Part shown: positions 23,501-34,772 of the stretch, piece after piece
Position numbering within the stretch: the stretch's first letter is position 1
Layout of the letters: each line of letters begins with the position of its first letter
NCBI RefSeq assembly: GCF_023278565.1
Contig: NC_064675.1
Coordinates: 2,356,001 to 2,420,000 of the forward strand
Source: Colletotrichum lupini
Lineage: Eukaryota > Ascomycota > Sordariomycetes > Glomerellales > Glomerellaceae
Direction: 5' to 3'
DNA length: 64,000 nt
The notes under the pieces: model-generated
What the model was told of the DNA's origin: nothing
What the model saw: only the letters and a program-made list of their open reading frames with translations
Database searches by the model: none
Translations under genes and position numbers: made by a program

Positions 23501-26500
23501 ATCTGCCCATCCGTCATCTGCTCCATGACTGCGCATCAGCATCTCATCTGCGGCCTGCCCTGCATTTCCTCCAATCCCCACCTCATCACCACACATCATC
23601 GTCGACTCCGTCACCTTCCAAGCCCTCTTTTTACGTCTGATCGACATCCCCCGTGCCCACAGAGTCGACCGACTTGACCGCTGCCCAGCCATCTGATTCG
23701 CGGCACTTCGTCCGTCTCTTCAGGAACCGCCCCAAAGGATCCCCCCCCCCCCCCCCCCCTCACCGATTTCAAATTCTAGAATGGGACCCCAAGACCAAAG
23801 TCCTCCCCCTAGCTGAGCGACGAAGAAATAAGGTGAGCACCTCACCACACGCTAGAATAGAGTCCCACTCCTTCTAGAAAGATTGCCCGGGATCCCTGGG
23901 TCGCATAATTGATCTTTTAATTGCCAGGTATGCGTGAAACGCGTTTCCTTCATGCGATACCCGTCTGACCCCCTGCTCCAGCTTCATATCCCCCCTCCCA
24001 TGATCCGTCATGTCTCGATGAGGTCAACTTGGCCGCCAGCACTAGCAACGAGCGAGCGCCAGCCGCATCATGCCCACACGAGGATCTCGAGCCAATTCTC
24101 CAACGTACCGCCAAACCAAACTGTGTCGGCCATCCGCCTTCTTGCTGTCCGAGTGCCCTCCTTGGCCATCCTCCCGTCGAGTCTTCGTCCCAGGTTTTCT
24201 CGTCCAAGCGCCCTTCCTACTGGTTCGGCCCTACCCTCCCTGACGAGCCATGGAAGGTACTTGCGACTTTCGCCTGTGCCCAGCGGCGAGAGAGCGAGCC
24301 TGTCGAGTGTCGAGCCAGTCCCCAGGCCCTTTTTTTTTTTTTTTTTTGTGACCGACCTACCATCAAGCACCGAAAGTCTGGGATGTGCATTGAGTCGCAC
24401 AATCTCCTTGCTGCCGAAAGCCGGGGGGGTTTCTTACGCCATGTACCGTCCTTTTGCTTACACCCACCACATTCCCGGCTCACGGTTAGGTGAAAGAGGG
24501 GGGGTGGTACGGTCGAGTGGGAGGCCGCGGGAGACTATGTGCGCGTCTTGAGCGCACGCGTCTGGCAATATGGGGATGCCCTCAAGTTCGTGAGAAGACG
24601 AGAGGAACTCGAACTGCTGGCGGCTGCGTGCACGTTTGCGCGCCCGCCCGCCCATGCAAACAGACGAATAATCACCTTGAGCGAACCTCTATCATCCCAT
24701 GGTTTCGACGACGGCACCATCGTGCGACCTGGTCATTGAGTCGCACACGTCCCAAGTCCCCAAAAAAGTATCCTCATTGGAAAAAGTTGTTACCCCACAG
24801 GCTAACCAGTCTTGTCTGGTCCGGTGCAAGTCAACCCTACGACCATCCCATCTAGTCGACGCGCGCGCCGCCCGCCTGGTCCAACAGCCGCCGCATTGCC
24901 GAACCTGAACCTCAACCGTGGCACCGCCGTCATTCTCATCTCGGCCATGTCCCTTCGCAGTCGTATTCCTTTCTGTTTCTTCCTCTAGCATTGGCATCTG
25001 CCTGTGGGACCTGCCAGATTTGACCGTATCGACATCGAGGCGAAGGCCGACTGACACGCCTTTTCTGGCGTTTGGGACGCAAATCCCCCTGCTGCGGACG
25101 TCTTCATCTTGGGTCAGCCGGGATGATTTGCCTCCTGGGACCACTGCAGTTCCCTTCCGAATCGATCCCGAAGCTTTTGACCAGGTCCTCGAACGTGGAA
25201 GCAGGCCCTCACTGCCACCGATGACGGCAAAGGGGATCAGGACTGAAAAAGAAAGGGTCTTTTTTTTTTTTTCTTTCTTTCTGACTGACGTTGCGAATGG
25301 ATACAACCAGCTTGAGCTGGTGCCCTCCGTCTTTCTCACCCGGCAGTCCCTTGTTCTCACCCCTCGGCAATCTGCCCACTAGGTCGAGTGGTTGTTGCAA
25401 CCTTACCGTCTCTCTGGCCCTATCGCGTACCGGAGCGGCGATTTCTCTTCATGGTTCTGGTATACCCTCCCTGCATCAGATATACCCCCATCAGGGCCAA
25501 GGCATGACTTCTCGGTGCTCATCCAGCCATTTTCTCTCCCAAAACCTGCTGTTTGCCCCCCAACAGACTCCACTGTATTCTCCAGAATGGGCAGAGCTGT
25601 CCAAGTTACGCTGTTCGCTGGTGGTTTTCCACCCAAAGCAAGCCCCCCGTCAAGGACGGAGGCCAGGGGAAGGGTGACCCAGGGACTTTGAGCTTCCGAG
25701 CCCACGCACACGCGCACACCCATACACAGGCTCACATACATTCGCACTCAAGAGTCAACTGCCTTGAGTTGAGCCAAGAGCTGCCACCCTGGTTCCCCTT
25801 CCCTCTCTCTCCCCGGTGAAGCAGGGGGCCGAGCAACATGGGCGGCCTTCTTCTGAACTGCTGCTGCTTAGTTGCTATGCCCTTCCCAACCAGCGAGCGC
25901 ATGGTAGGGCTCGTTTCAGCTTGTATCCCTCATTCGGCTGAACGTGCTTGGATTTCTTCCATGCGTTTTCCAGACCTCTCTCTTTTTCTTTCTCTCTGGG
26001 TCGTCCGGCCTCCCTCTACAGGGTTAGATCGAATCCATCCGGAGGTTTCTTAGATTTGTGAAATGGTCCATTGCTTGTCTCCCCCGACGACCCTGTCTGC
26101 CCATCATACTATGTAGGCTGGCCACTGTTACGCCCACCTCCTCGCCAGTTGCATCATCACCGCCGGCCGGGGGCACTCCTGCTTCTATATCCGGCAGCGA
26201 AACCCATGGCATAAGATCCCCAAATTATGCTACCGTCATCACCTACTGGGCAAGGTTAACTTGAGTCTCCGCAACCTACTCAGGAACAGAATACGTCTCG
26301 CACATGGCGAATCGCGTATGTGCTTGAGATGTCGGTGACAAAAGCAGCGGCAGTTGATGTACCCTCTTTCTCTCGCCTCACCCCTCCCATGCATGCTTTT
26401 CTCCTCTCCTTCGTCCCCTTCTCTCTACCCCCAGAGCAAGAGTCCACACACAGCCCTCTATTCCTCTTTTCGATAAGGCACATCGGACGATATAATGCAG

Positions 26501-27004
26501 CCCTTGCCCACGTCCGCGCTTCCTCTCTTTTGACCCCTTCACTACTATATTACTTGTCCAGGGCCAAACGGGATTTATAATAAGTCAAGGGAAGATCCCG
26601 TGAGCTTAAACGGCGCGTGACAACAACCAGTTGAAAAAGGGTAGCATGGTTACCTCGACCTTTATTTCGTCTTAATAATTTTTTTCCCACCTTACGCCAG
26701 TCAAAGGGAACTATCCGTCCGGCCGTGCAGACAGACAGACAGATAGCTCTTCACCACCGGGAGTCAAGTTGTACGAAACCGCAACACCAACTTGGTCTTA
26801 TTTCTCAGCCGTCGTCATCATCATCACCGTCGTCGTCGTCTTCGTCCTTCTCCTCATTTCTCCCCAACATCACTACCGCTAGATTCAACCTGGTCATCAT
26901 CACAACCACAAAATCTGGCAAGGGCTTGACCGTTGCCACTAGACACCATTCTCCTTCGCTGCCAGCAATACCGCGAAAATTCTCTCAACACCTCCCGGGC
27001 ACGA
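17550..27004. other. Long gene-poor interval upstream of the Myb gene
   Basis: This 9.4-kb stretch contains no coding region I can support. The longest frames (for example - 19454-19930, + 23934-24551 and - 24692-25360) are low in hydrophobic periodicity and lack motifs and splice structure. From about 23.3 to 26.9 kb the + strand is rich in CT tracts (for example 23420-23480 and 26380-26420), with homopolymers (C run near 23741-23759, T runs near 24330-24347 and 25259-25271). This is typical of the long promoter and leader regions of regulated fungal genes. No ATG was seen on the + strand between about 26,650 and 27,004, which suits a long 5' UTR of the Myb gene. A GGTACC-rich patch lies at 22.57-22.81 kb. 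Confidence 0.5.
22571..22814. repeat. Cluster of AGGTACCT palindromic words
   Basis: GGTACC, mostly inside AAGGTACCTT or AGGTACCT, occurs at 22571, 22609, 22753 and 22809. Related words (TACCTTACCTAAG near 22368; AAGGTACCTG near 21722; AAGGTACCTTA near 45651) lie outside the cluster. Four copies of a six-base palindrome within 245 bp is more than expected by chance. The function is unknown. Confidence 0.5.
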
Positions 27005-28316
27005 ATGTTCGTTGAGTCTGGAGGGGGGGTCTCATCACGGCGACACCATAGCGCTGTTACAGGATCGCAGTTTGAAAGACTACCACCACCATCGCGACCC
27101 CGCAACGTCGCACCAACAGCCCTCACCTCTCCCGACGCCGCCCGAGAGGGCCTTCGCTCAACCAATTCTTTCACTTCAGAGCCCGGCGACCGTCCAGAGC
27201 GGTTCGCTCTGGCGGGACCCATGTGCCGGAAGCACGCTGGCGGGCAACTATCGAGTAGGGGACTACAATGTCGATTATTCTGCACAAGAGTCGCATCCGA
27301 GCGACCAGGGCCAACAGCAGCATGGTTATGACACGACGCCCTCACATCATCAACACCATAGGAGCTCTCTCCATCATGGCGCCGCTCACACGCCCACTCT
27401 CCACGAGCCGCCCACTAGCCATCACTCCCATCATCCTGGCATGCAGCAACACCAGCAGCACCCTCACCACTCTCACCACTCCCACCAGGTTCTAATGGAT
27501 CCGGGGCACCATCTGGGCCACGCCCGGCACTTGGGCCCGCCTCACTACGGCGCTCCGGGTCCGGTGGTCGCTCCTTTGTATCCATCCATGACAACGCCTA
27601 CGCAATCTCATACGCCCCATGGAGCACCGAAAAGACCGAGACCAGACGAGCTTGACTTGTCCGTTCCCGGGATCGATCTTGAACAGACGGACCTCGAGAC
27701 CATGCAACAGACTCCTCTGGGTACCGCCTATGCGCAGGCGACCCAGCAAGTCCAGGCTCCTACGCATCATCACCACCGACTACCCGATACAGGACCCCCT
27801 TCCAAGATGATGAGGCGTGATGGTGACGGCGGAGACAGAGGCGGTGCCCCGAGCGTCGTGGGACAAGCAGGCATGCCGACTCCGGCACCGAGGCCAAGGG
27901 GGCCGAAGCTAAAGTTTACACCCGAAGACGACCAGCTCCTGATCGATCTGAAAGAGAACAAATCCCTAACATGGAAGCAAATCGCGGATTTCTTCCCGGG
28001 GAGATCATCAGGAACACTCCAGGTGCGCTATTGTACGAAGCTCAAAGCTAAGACCACCCAATGGACCGACGAAACGGTATGTGCTCTTCCCTCCCCTGAC
28101 TACGATGCCATGCAGCACAGCCAGACGGCGGGGCATGGTAAGGCCGCGCACAGCATTCTGACTTGAATATTCCTCTAGGACCAAAAGCTTCGCACCGCGC
28201 TACAAGACTACGAGAATGAGAAATGGCGTATCGTCGCTAACAAGGTCGGAACCGGCTTTACCCCTGCTGCCTGCCGAGAACGCACGCAGGAGTTAATGGG
28301 CGGCCCTCCCTTATAG
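27005..28316 (+). CDS. Two-repeat Myb/SANT DNA-binding protein; start obscured by a G7 run
   Basis: The coding frame is open from 26943 but has no ATG until codon ~143. The last exon is 28179-28316 after a 102-bp intron (28077-28178; GTATGT donor, CTGAC branch, CCTCTAG acceptor, phase 0). From 27012 the product is about 400 aa. It has a His/Gln/Pro-rich low-complexity N-terminus (HHSHHPGMQQHQQHPHHSHH near 140-160), a basic KRPRPDE patch, then two Myb/SANT repeats near 300-400. Repeat one is KFTPEDDQLLIDLKENKSLT, then WKQIADFFPGRSSGTLQVRY. Repeat two is WTDETDQKLRTALQDYENEK, then WRIVANKVGTGFTPAACRER. It is probably a nuclear transcription regulator. The only nearby ATG (27005) is one base out of frame and would join the frame if the G7 run at 27023-27029 were one G shorter. 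A poor-donor intron 27011-27062 is the alternative. The exact family is not recognised. Confidence 0.75.
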
Positions 28317-31300
28317 CATTCAATGTCTCCACCGGGAACTTCTGAGCCCCCGGCTGGAGACACAATCTACACGCAGCAGCTTCAGTGATGAAGAGGAGCT
28401 TGCCTTTAGCGATGATCTCCATCATGCAACTTGGAACGACACTACCCATCCGGAGCATTCAGATCGACCTCCACGAACGCCGTCCTCCCACTTCGACTCA
28501 GCGAGCTGGTAGGGGAGGAAGATCTGCAATAATTTGCCCGACGTCTTTTCATGTAACGACTTGGGTTCGAAAAGCACAGAGAACGCAAGGCCCGAAGAAT
28601 TGCGCCATCTCTTCCTCGAACCACCGAGGCCATAAATACTTCTTCGCCATGTTCACTTCGGCTTCTACCTCATACCTGCGACTCTCGAGTGGCATTGTCC
28701 TTTTGTTTTGCTGGATTCCCCATCCGCCTAATTCTAGAGATACCCCCGAACACCACGGGTCACCTTTTTTAACTTCATCTTTTTCTCGACCTACTCCTTT
28801 ATCTCGACTCATGACACAACGCACACACTATAGACTTTGGGGGGCAACACAGCGAACCACGCAATCTACGGCCTTTCTGCTTGTTTTTATCCCTCTCGAC
28901 GCTCCCTTGGACGATTTTGGTTTTTACTTCTCGACGATTGTCATCAACTTCTTTTTGGCCCCATCCAAGGATCTACCATTGCCAATTCTCTCGAAATTCG
29001 GTTGCACTCGACAGTTTTCCTGCAGCATTTGGTTGTCTACTACACCAACACGCCTGCAGAATCGACTCTCGAAAACTTGGCTGTACTGAATTCAACGGAC
29101 AAGAGGTTTTAGTGGTGAGCTGGCTATGATGCCTGGGCGTCTTGTGGGTGGAAGGAGAAAAACACAAAAAGGGGAGAAAGATGCAGATGGAAAGACGCAT
29201 TTTGCAAACATGGCGGATGACACACGCGCAGTTTTCGCATCCATGACGACGTCTGTTTATTTTGTTTTGTACTTTTGACCATTTTTTTCGTTTTGTTATC
29301 TTCTAAACGCTCATTATTTGTTTTTTGTTCGATTCTACCCCACACATCACGCAAATGTACTTTGTAGTATTTGTAGCTTCTTCAACCCCCTTTTTTTTTG
29401 CCTCGTCCCAAACTTGCTTCTGCTTACGCCCCATGAAGAGGATCGCAACATGGTATGAAGTGGAACAAAAGCGGCAGCCATTTCTCGAGGTGCTGTTGCT
29501 TGAACCCGATTATGTGAAAACAAAACGTGCAGGAAGATGGAGAAACATGTTTCTTTTGCTTCTGTTTATTAATGTATAGTGGAAAATCACAACTAATTCG
29601 GTCCCGGTATACCCTATTCGAGAAAGTACAACCCCCCCCCCCCCCCCGATCCCAAAGTGGGAAACCTCGGGGATAAACTTCTGTGAATCACATTGGCATC
29701 GTAATGCAGCAAGCAGTCTGCAAGAAACCATGCACCAACCGCTTCCGGGGAGGACGGAAAGAAGCAAGGTCAGGCGTAGGTGTGTAGGTGGGCAAATCAC
29801 AAAAAAGCAACATGTCTGTCCTGTCATCCATTCCATCCATCCGCTTCGGGACGGGAGACGCATCAAATGTGCAACTTCTCTTGGGGGCGCGTGTAGTCGA
29901 GTTCAGGGACCTTTACTTACCTTGGGTCGTGAGCCGCCCCCTTTCACGAAGGTCCCGAGGCCTCGTCCCAAAACGAGAGGCTTCCAAGGCACACACCTCT
30001 TTTTGGCCTTGCCACAGTAGCGCGGCCTACTTTTGCGGCCCTGGTGGAGGGGGAAACGGCCGGCCGGAGGTTTTTTGTTCTTGGGTATTATATTCTACGG
30101 GTTGGCGTGCAGTTGACGTGTGGCAGCAATTATATTAACAATCCATTCCGATTCCGCTTTTGGCAGCTGGTTTTGATTACCTTGCCCGCCGCGGCAGCCC
30201 GGCGTCCAATCCTCCAACCGATTTGAGTCAGAGTGCAAAGTCCGGGGAACCAGGAACCAGGCCAGGGGCCCCGGGGGGTTGGGAAAGAGTCGAGAGATGG
30301 CGCGCGCGCGGGCAGGCGGGCGGTCTTGTTTAGCAGCTGCTAAAATCCGGAAACTAGGCGATAGCTGTATTTTCTTAAGCGATCGTTTTCTTGACATGTT
30401 GGCTAACTTGGCTCTTGCTCCCGTTTCAAAAGCCTGTTCCTTTTTTTTGCGTGAAGGACGATGGGGGTCGAGTTTGTTAACTTCAGGCTTCTGCTGTTAT
30501 TCTTGTTTCCCTCTGTTGTGCCTGGGCCTTGGGGCCTTGGGGATGGTGCGTTCGGTTTGGACTTTTGGGCCAATATCGGCTTGGCGAGTAATGGCGGAAT
30601 GAGGAGCGGGGGGGTTAGAGGGAAGGGAAGGGAATGGCGGCGGGCAGGATTCAGGAAAGAGACCCAAAGGTGCGAAGAGCTCGGAGACGAGGGAACAGGG
30701 TAGGACTTCAGAATGGTCCTGCTTTGGCCTGCTTACCTGCCTGCCTTGGCTCTCTCCGTGTCCCTCTCTGTACTTCTCTCTCCTCTCTGGGCTCTCTCCT
30801 GTCCCGACACAGAGTTCGCCACATGACCAGATGTGGACAGTAACGTAGAGACGGGCTGCCGGTTGGCCCTGTTGTCTGCTGGAAAGACCAGGACCGGCTA
30901 TCGAGCAGAGGCGAGAAAAAGAAAAGAAGAGGCGCCTCCCCGTAGGGTGTTGGCAATTCTGGTCCTCCGCATGTGCCGAGTTCGGGGTTTGTGATCGAGC
31001 AAGATGGTGGCCCTTTTGACGACTTTGTTGTCCTTCCTCCACCCCCATTACAATGAGCGTCCTATGATCTGGATCTCCCGCTGGCTTCCAGTCTCCAGTC
31101 GTTGGTGAATCCATTGATCACTGCGCAGGCTCTCGTTTGGCTCTGCGTCCACCGAGAAAGGTTGGTTTGGCAGCGGCTTCTGCCCGTTGAAACACTCGGC
31201 CCCAGGGTTTTGTTCGTTATATGACCCGGGGGATTCTGATATATCCCCCCCCTCCCCCCCCTAGCCCGTCATCTCCCACTCCCAGTCCCCCCAGTCACCC

Positions 31301-34181
31301 GCCAGAAGGCAAATCCAGGGGAAAAAGAAGCGGTCAATCGCCCCCGGAACGTGACACGAGCGGAGCGGTTCCCACACATGTTGTCATGCCTGAGCCTCTT
31401 CCCACTCTCTTCTCGCTGACAGAGATGTAGTGCCATGTGTGAGAGGTTGTGAATCGCGCAGTGACAAGTGACGTGACGGGTTAGCCTTGGTCGACGAGGT
31501 TCCTGCATGTCACCCCCTATGCAGAGTGATACCTGCATCACTGCATCGGGTACGGAGACCTACGCGGCGCTTCGTCCAACAGCATCGGATACTAGACAGG
31601 CCACGGGTGTGAGAAATAGGCAAGGCCAACCGCACCCTGGGGTTCCAGATGTCGGCTCTCGGCTGCTACTTGTGGATGGGGTTACTACCACCCAACTATC
31701 GCACACCCCTTCGAGAGGTCGTGTCCGCCGTTATACTATTGAGACACTTTTTGAACAAATTTAAGCTCAAAGATTTCGTGACTCCCGAGACCACTTTCCG
31801 ATTGTGGGGGGCCGCAAATCGGACACCCTCTCGCACTTTGCATAGAGAGTAGACCTGAAGCTCCGAAGCCGTACACGACGAGCGATCAAATCCTTCTGCA
31901 AAACATCTAAGCTTTCAGTAGCTGTGACAGTTCCAATCGCAAGAGGGTAGATATCGTGTCGCATGGCGCAGATCAAGCAAGCCAAAACAACAGGCGCCAC
32001 GATGTTGCGGCTCCAAGGCACCCACGGAAGATTGCCATGTGGTCATGCAAGCGACGTTTGAAAGAGGGAGGGGCGAGAAAAAACAACCCGCTCTCCTGAC
32101 CATGAAGTTGAACCTCTTCTCCAACCCTACCTCGTTATATGCCCCGTCAGCGGCTCGCCATCTCTTCGGACGAATGTTAACGGGTTCGCGAACTTCATGC
32201 TGAAAAAGTCGGTTGGCTCAGCGCATGAGACGTCCCAGGTGAAACTCTTCATGTGCGATTGATAATGGGTTATCGTACGTGAACTGCCGGGCCAGATGGT
32301 GAGGATGATCGGTATCTAAGCCGGGGGATGCTTGGCTCGATTTCCTCCAGCGCGAACCAGGGGACATGGTTTATGTGTGATCCCCGGGGCGTCAGCACCG
32401 TCATGGCCCGTATCATGGTCTAGGGCTGATATGGTTGTCTGGCGGGTCAGTCGGCCGACTATGTGCAAACCAGCTGTGGTCGCCGCCTTTAGATCTCAAG
32501 TATGAACACTTGATATTGGCAGCAGGCCTTGGCCTGAGTCTCTTGAATCCTCGAGTCCGAGATATTGCTGAAAAGGCCAAAGCTGACTTTGAAATTGTGG
32601 TCAAGGAACCCTTGCGGCGGCCTTTCTCCCACCCGGTTGCTCCGTGTCCCAGCCCGGAAAGCTTGGATCAAGCGGCTGACTGCAGCCAAGGACCTCAGCG
32701 CCGAGCATATGCCGGGTTTTACCGATTCCATAGCCCTGAGTAAGAGAACGATTTTCGATTCTTTCAAGGCTCCATTCTTTGAGTTGAGGAAGAGAAAACC
32801 AAATGTCAATGGCCAAAGAAACGCTTTTCGAAGATGCGTCATGCGGGTTGACGCTGTGATGTAACCATGCAGCAACGCTTTTTTCGTACCTAATCCAGTG
32901 CCAATCAGGACTTAGTCGGCCCTCCGTTGGCACGGTTGGCATTAAGAGCCAGCGTGAGATCAACGTGATGTATGCTAGAGAATTTCTGTAATTCCTCTTA
33001 GAAATGGGCTTGGTCCGGTAGCTTGGCTGCCCCAAATCACTCGCCTGTGGGATGTTGTTAGCCTTGTCGAGATTGAGGTCGTCCACAGTCTCCGCAATGG
33101 GCTGACAAGAACCCATTAGACAGGCATCGCCAGGAAAATCTCCGTCAAATATGCACCGGAAGTTTTCTTTCAACCCCTGTCGCCCAATCGGAGAATTGAG
33201 GCATCAATATGAACTGGATCCATATGTTGGGAAATGGAGCGCTGATGATTAGCAATCACTGGGTCCGCCGTTCTCTCCACCGCGTGGCTCTCTCGCAACC
33301 CAGAGGGACACTGCCGGTCATGATTGTTGCATGGCGACACTCGACTGAAGAGGAGGAATTGATTGTCTCATTGGATTGAGGTCTCGAGGTTGCCGTGTGC
33401 CCTGAGCTCCGCTTCTTATTTCGCCGCTTGGCAATCCATCGGCCTGCCATCGAGCATCCAGGGGTTGTCATGTTTGAGGGAGCAAAAGCAAGCTCTAGAC
33501 CGAATGCAAGGAACCGGATCTTGCTGCTATAGAGGAAATGGCGTGACTTCAAGCCAGATGATCCCAAGATCCATGCTGACTCTAGATCGAGCTTTTCAAC
33601 GTCTTTGAACTGGTAGCCCGCCACTGACGATCCACTTCTTATGACAGATCAATATCGAGATTGTGTGGGCAGAACCCGGTGCATTGCTAGCTTCCACTGT
33701 ATAAGTTGACAAACGTAGCCGTTTCAATCCACGAAGACCGTCCACTCATTGTTTCTGGCGGTTTCTTTTGTGATCGCACTGGACTGTGCTTCTCTTTGAT
33801 GTGTTTAGCAAACTTCGAGACTCCTTCCATGGCACCCACACGATGACGTGTGCGATGAGAGCAGTATGCCGCGCACCAGAAGGCGGACTTAAGCAGCATT
33901 AGTTATTAGGCAAATCTACTGCTCGTCATAAAATGCCAGAGGGCGTGAGCGTAGCTTCGCATGAGTTTTCTCACACACCTCGGCGGCATCGTCGGCAAAA
34001 GGTAAGCGGCGGGTGCAAATCCTGAGGGGCCAAAAGTGTGGGCGTTTCCTTGGAAGGAAAAGTCTTCTGGTCGGGTACTTCCATGGCAGTCGCTGATGTT
34101 CCGTCCGCCCCTGACGCGATACACCACTCCTGGTGGGCTACCAGTATATCACGCCTGATATTATGGCTATAATGTGGTCTC
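28317..34181. other. Gene-poor interval
   Basis: The first several hundred bases are probably the 3' UTR and terminator of the Myb gene. A 234-codon + frame (28385-29089) shows no motif and mixed low-complexity composition. A C17 run lies at 29631-29647. From 32.4 to 34.2 kb several short frames look vaguely protein-like but are broken: + strand near 32500-32610, and minus strand near 33690-34100, which may belong to the STAND-type relic at 34182-34508. No intact gene was seen. Confidence 0.45.
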
Positions 34182-34508
34182 TTAAGGGGTGGCAAGCAAG
34201 CGAACGTGGCAAATGAAGTAGACCACCTCGAGTGCAACTGCACACCAAATCATACTAACAGGCTCCGGGATTGCCTTGTAAAGGGCACACGAGTCACCTT
34301 TGCAGGAGACTGTGCCACGTTGGCATACCGCGAGTATGGCCAGTGGCTTCCCTAAGAGCGTGATTGCCGGACGGATGAAGTCGCCCGCCGAGGTTCGGCA
34401 CCTGTGGACGAAGTCTTCGAAACAAGGTTGCCCCGTAGCTTCTACGACAAATTTATGCTGGATCTCTGCCGTTGATTCGATTTGATTCAGTAGGCCGTTG
34501 GACGGCAT
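34182..34508 (-). pseudogene. Probable relic of a fungal STAND/NACHT-type protein N-terminus
   Basis: On the minus strand an ATG at 34508 opens 60 codons (34329-34508). A candidate 54-bp intron follows (34275-34328; GTATGC donor, ACAAG acceptor, phase 0), then 30 codons (34182-34274) to a stop. The joined text FIRPAITLLGKPLAILA + AIPEPVSMIWCAVALEVVYF has the spacing and the W-containing hydrophobic segment seen in N-terminal helical regions of fungal NACHT/STAND proteins (pattern: ...V..LIWG.....). Farther along the same strand, in other frames, come VRKLMRSYAHALWHFM (near 33940) and a KSAFW segment (near 33880), in the order expected for such a gene after frameshifts. No P-loop was found. 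The similarity was judged by eye from memory of the family, so this is tentative. It could also be a short orphan gene or chance. Confidence 0.28.
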
Positions 34509-34772
34509 GCCGGTGTCGTCTAGTTTGCGACCAGTCGAGTGACTGAATGGAGTGCACGACCATCAAGAGGGTTGTACCCTGGACGTTTAATATATTTCCA
34601 GTATCATCGCGGTCGATCTCGTAAAGTGTTGGACTAAGATCGACGATATTCTGGGGAATGCGAACGTGTCATCGCGTCTTGCTCAGCGACTCGTCAGTGT
34701 TCTGCCGTATTGTGACCTGGGCCAAGCAATGAAGCGGTGTGAATACTGGATTCAAGCACTGGCAAGTCTACC

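Noticed and set aside
28385..29089. 234-codon + frame after the Myb gene
   Set aside because: Low-complexity mixed composition with no family resemblance. It lies where the Myb 3' UTR is expected.
32435..32864. + strand text LKYEHLILAAGLGLSLLNPR and a second frame ending RRCVMRVDAVM
   Set aside because: It looked like a decayed enzyme gene, but I could not name a family or connect the pieces by credible introns.
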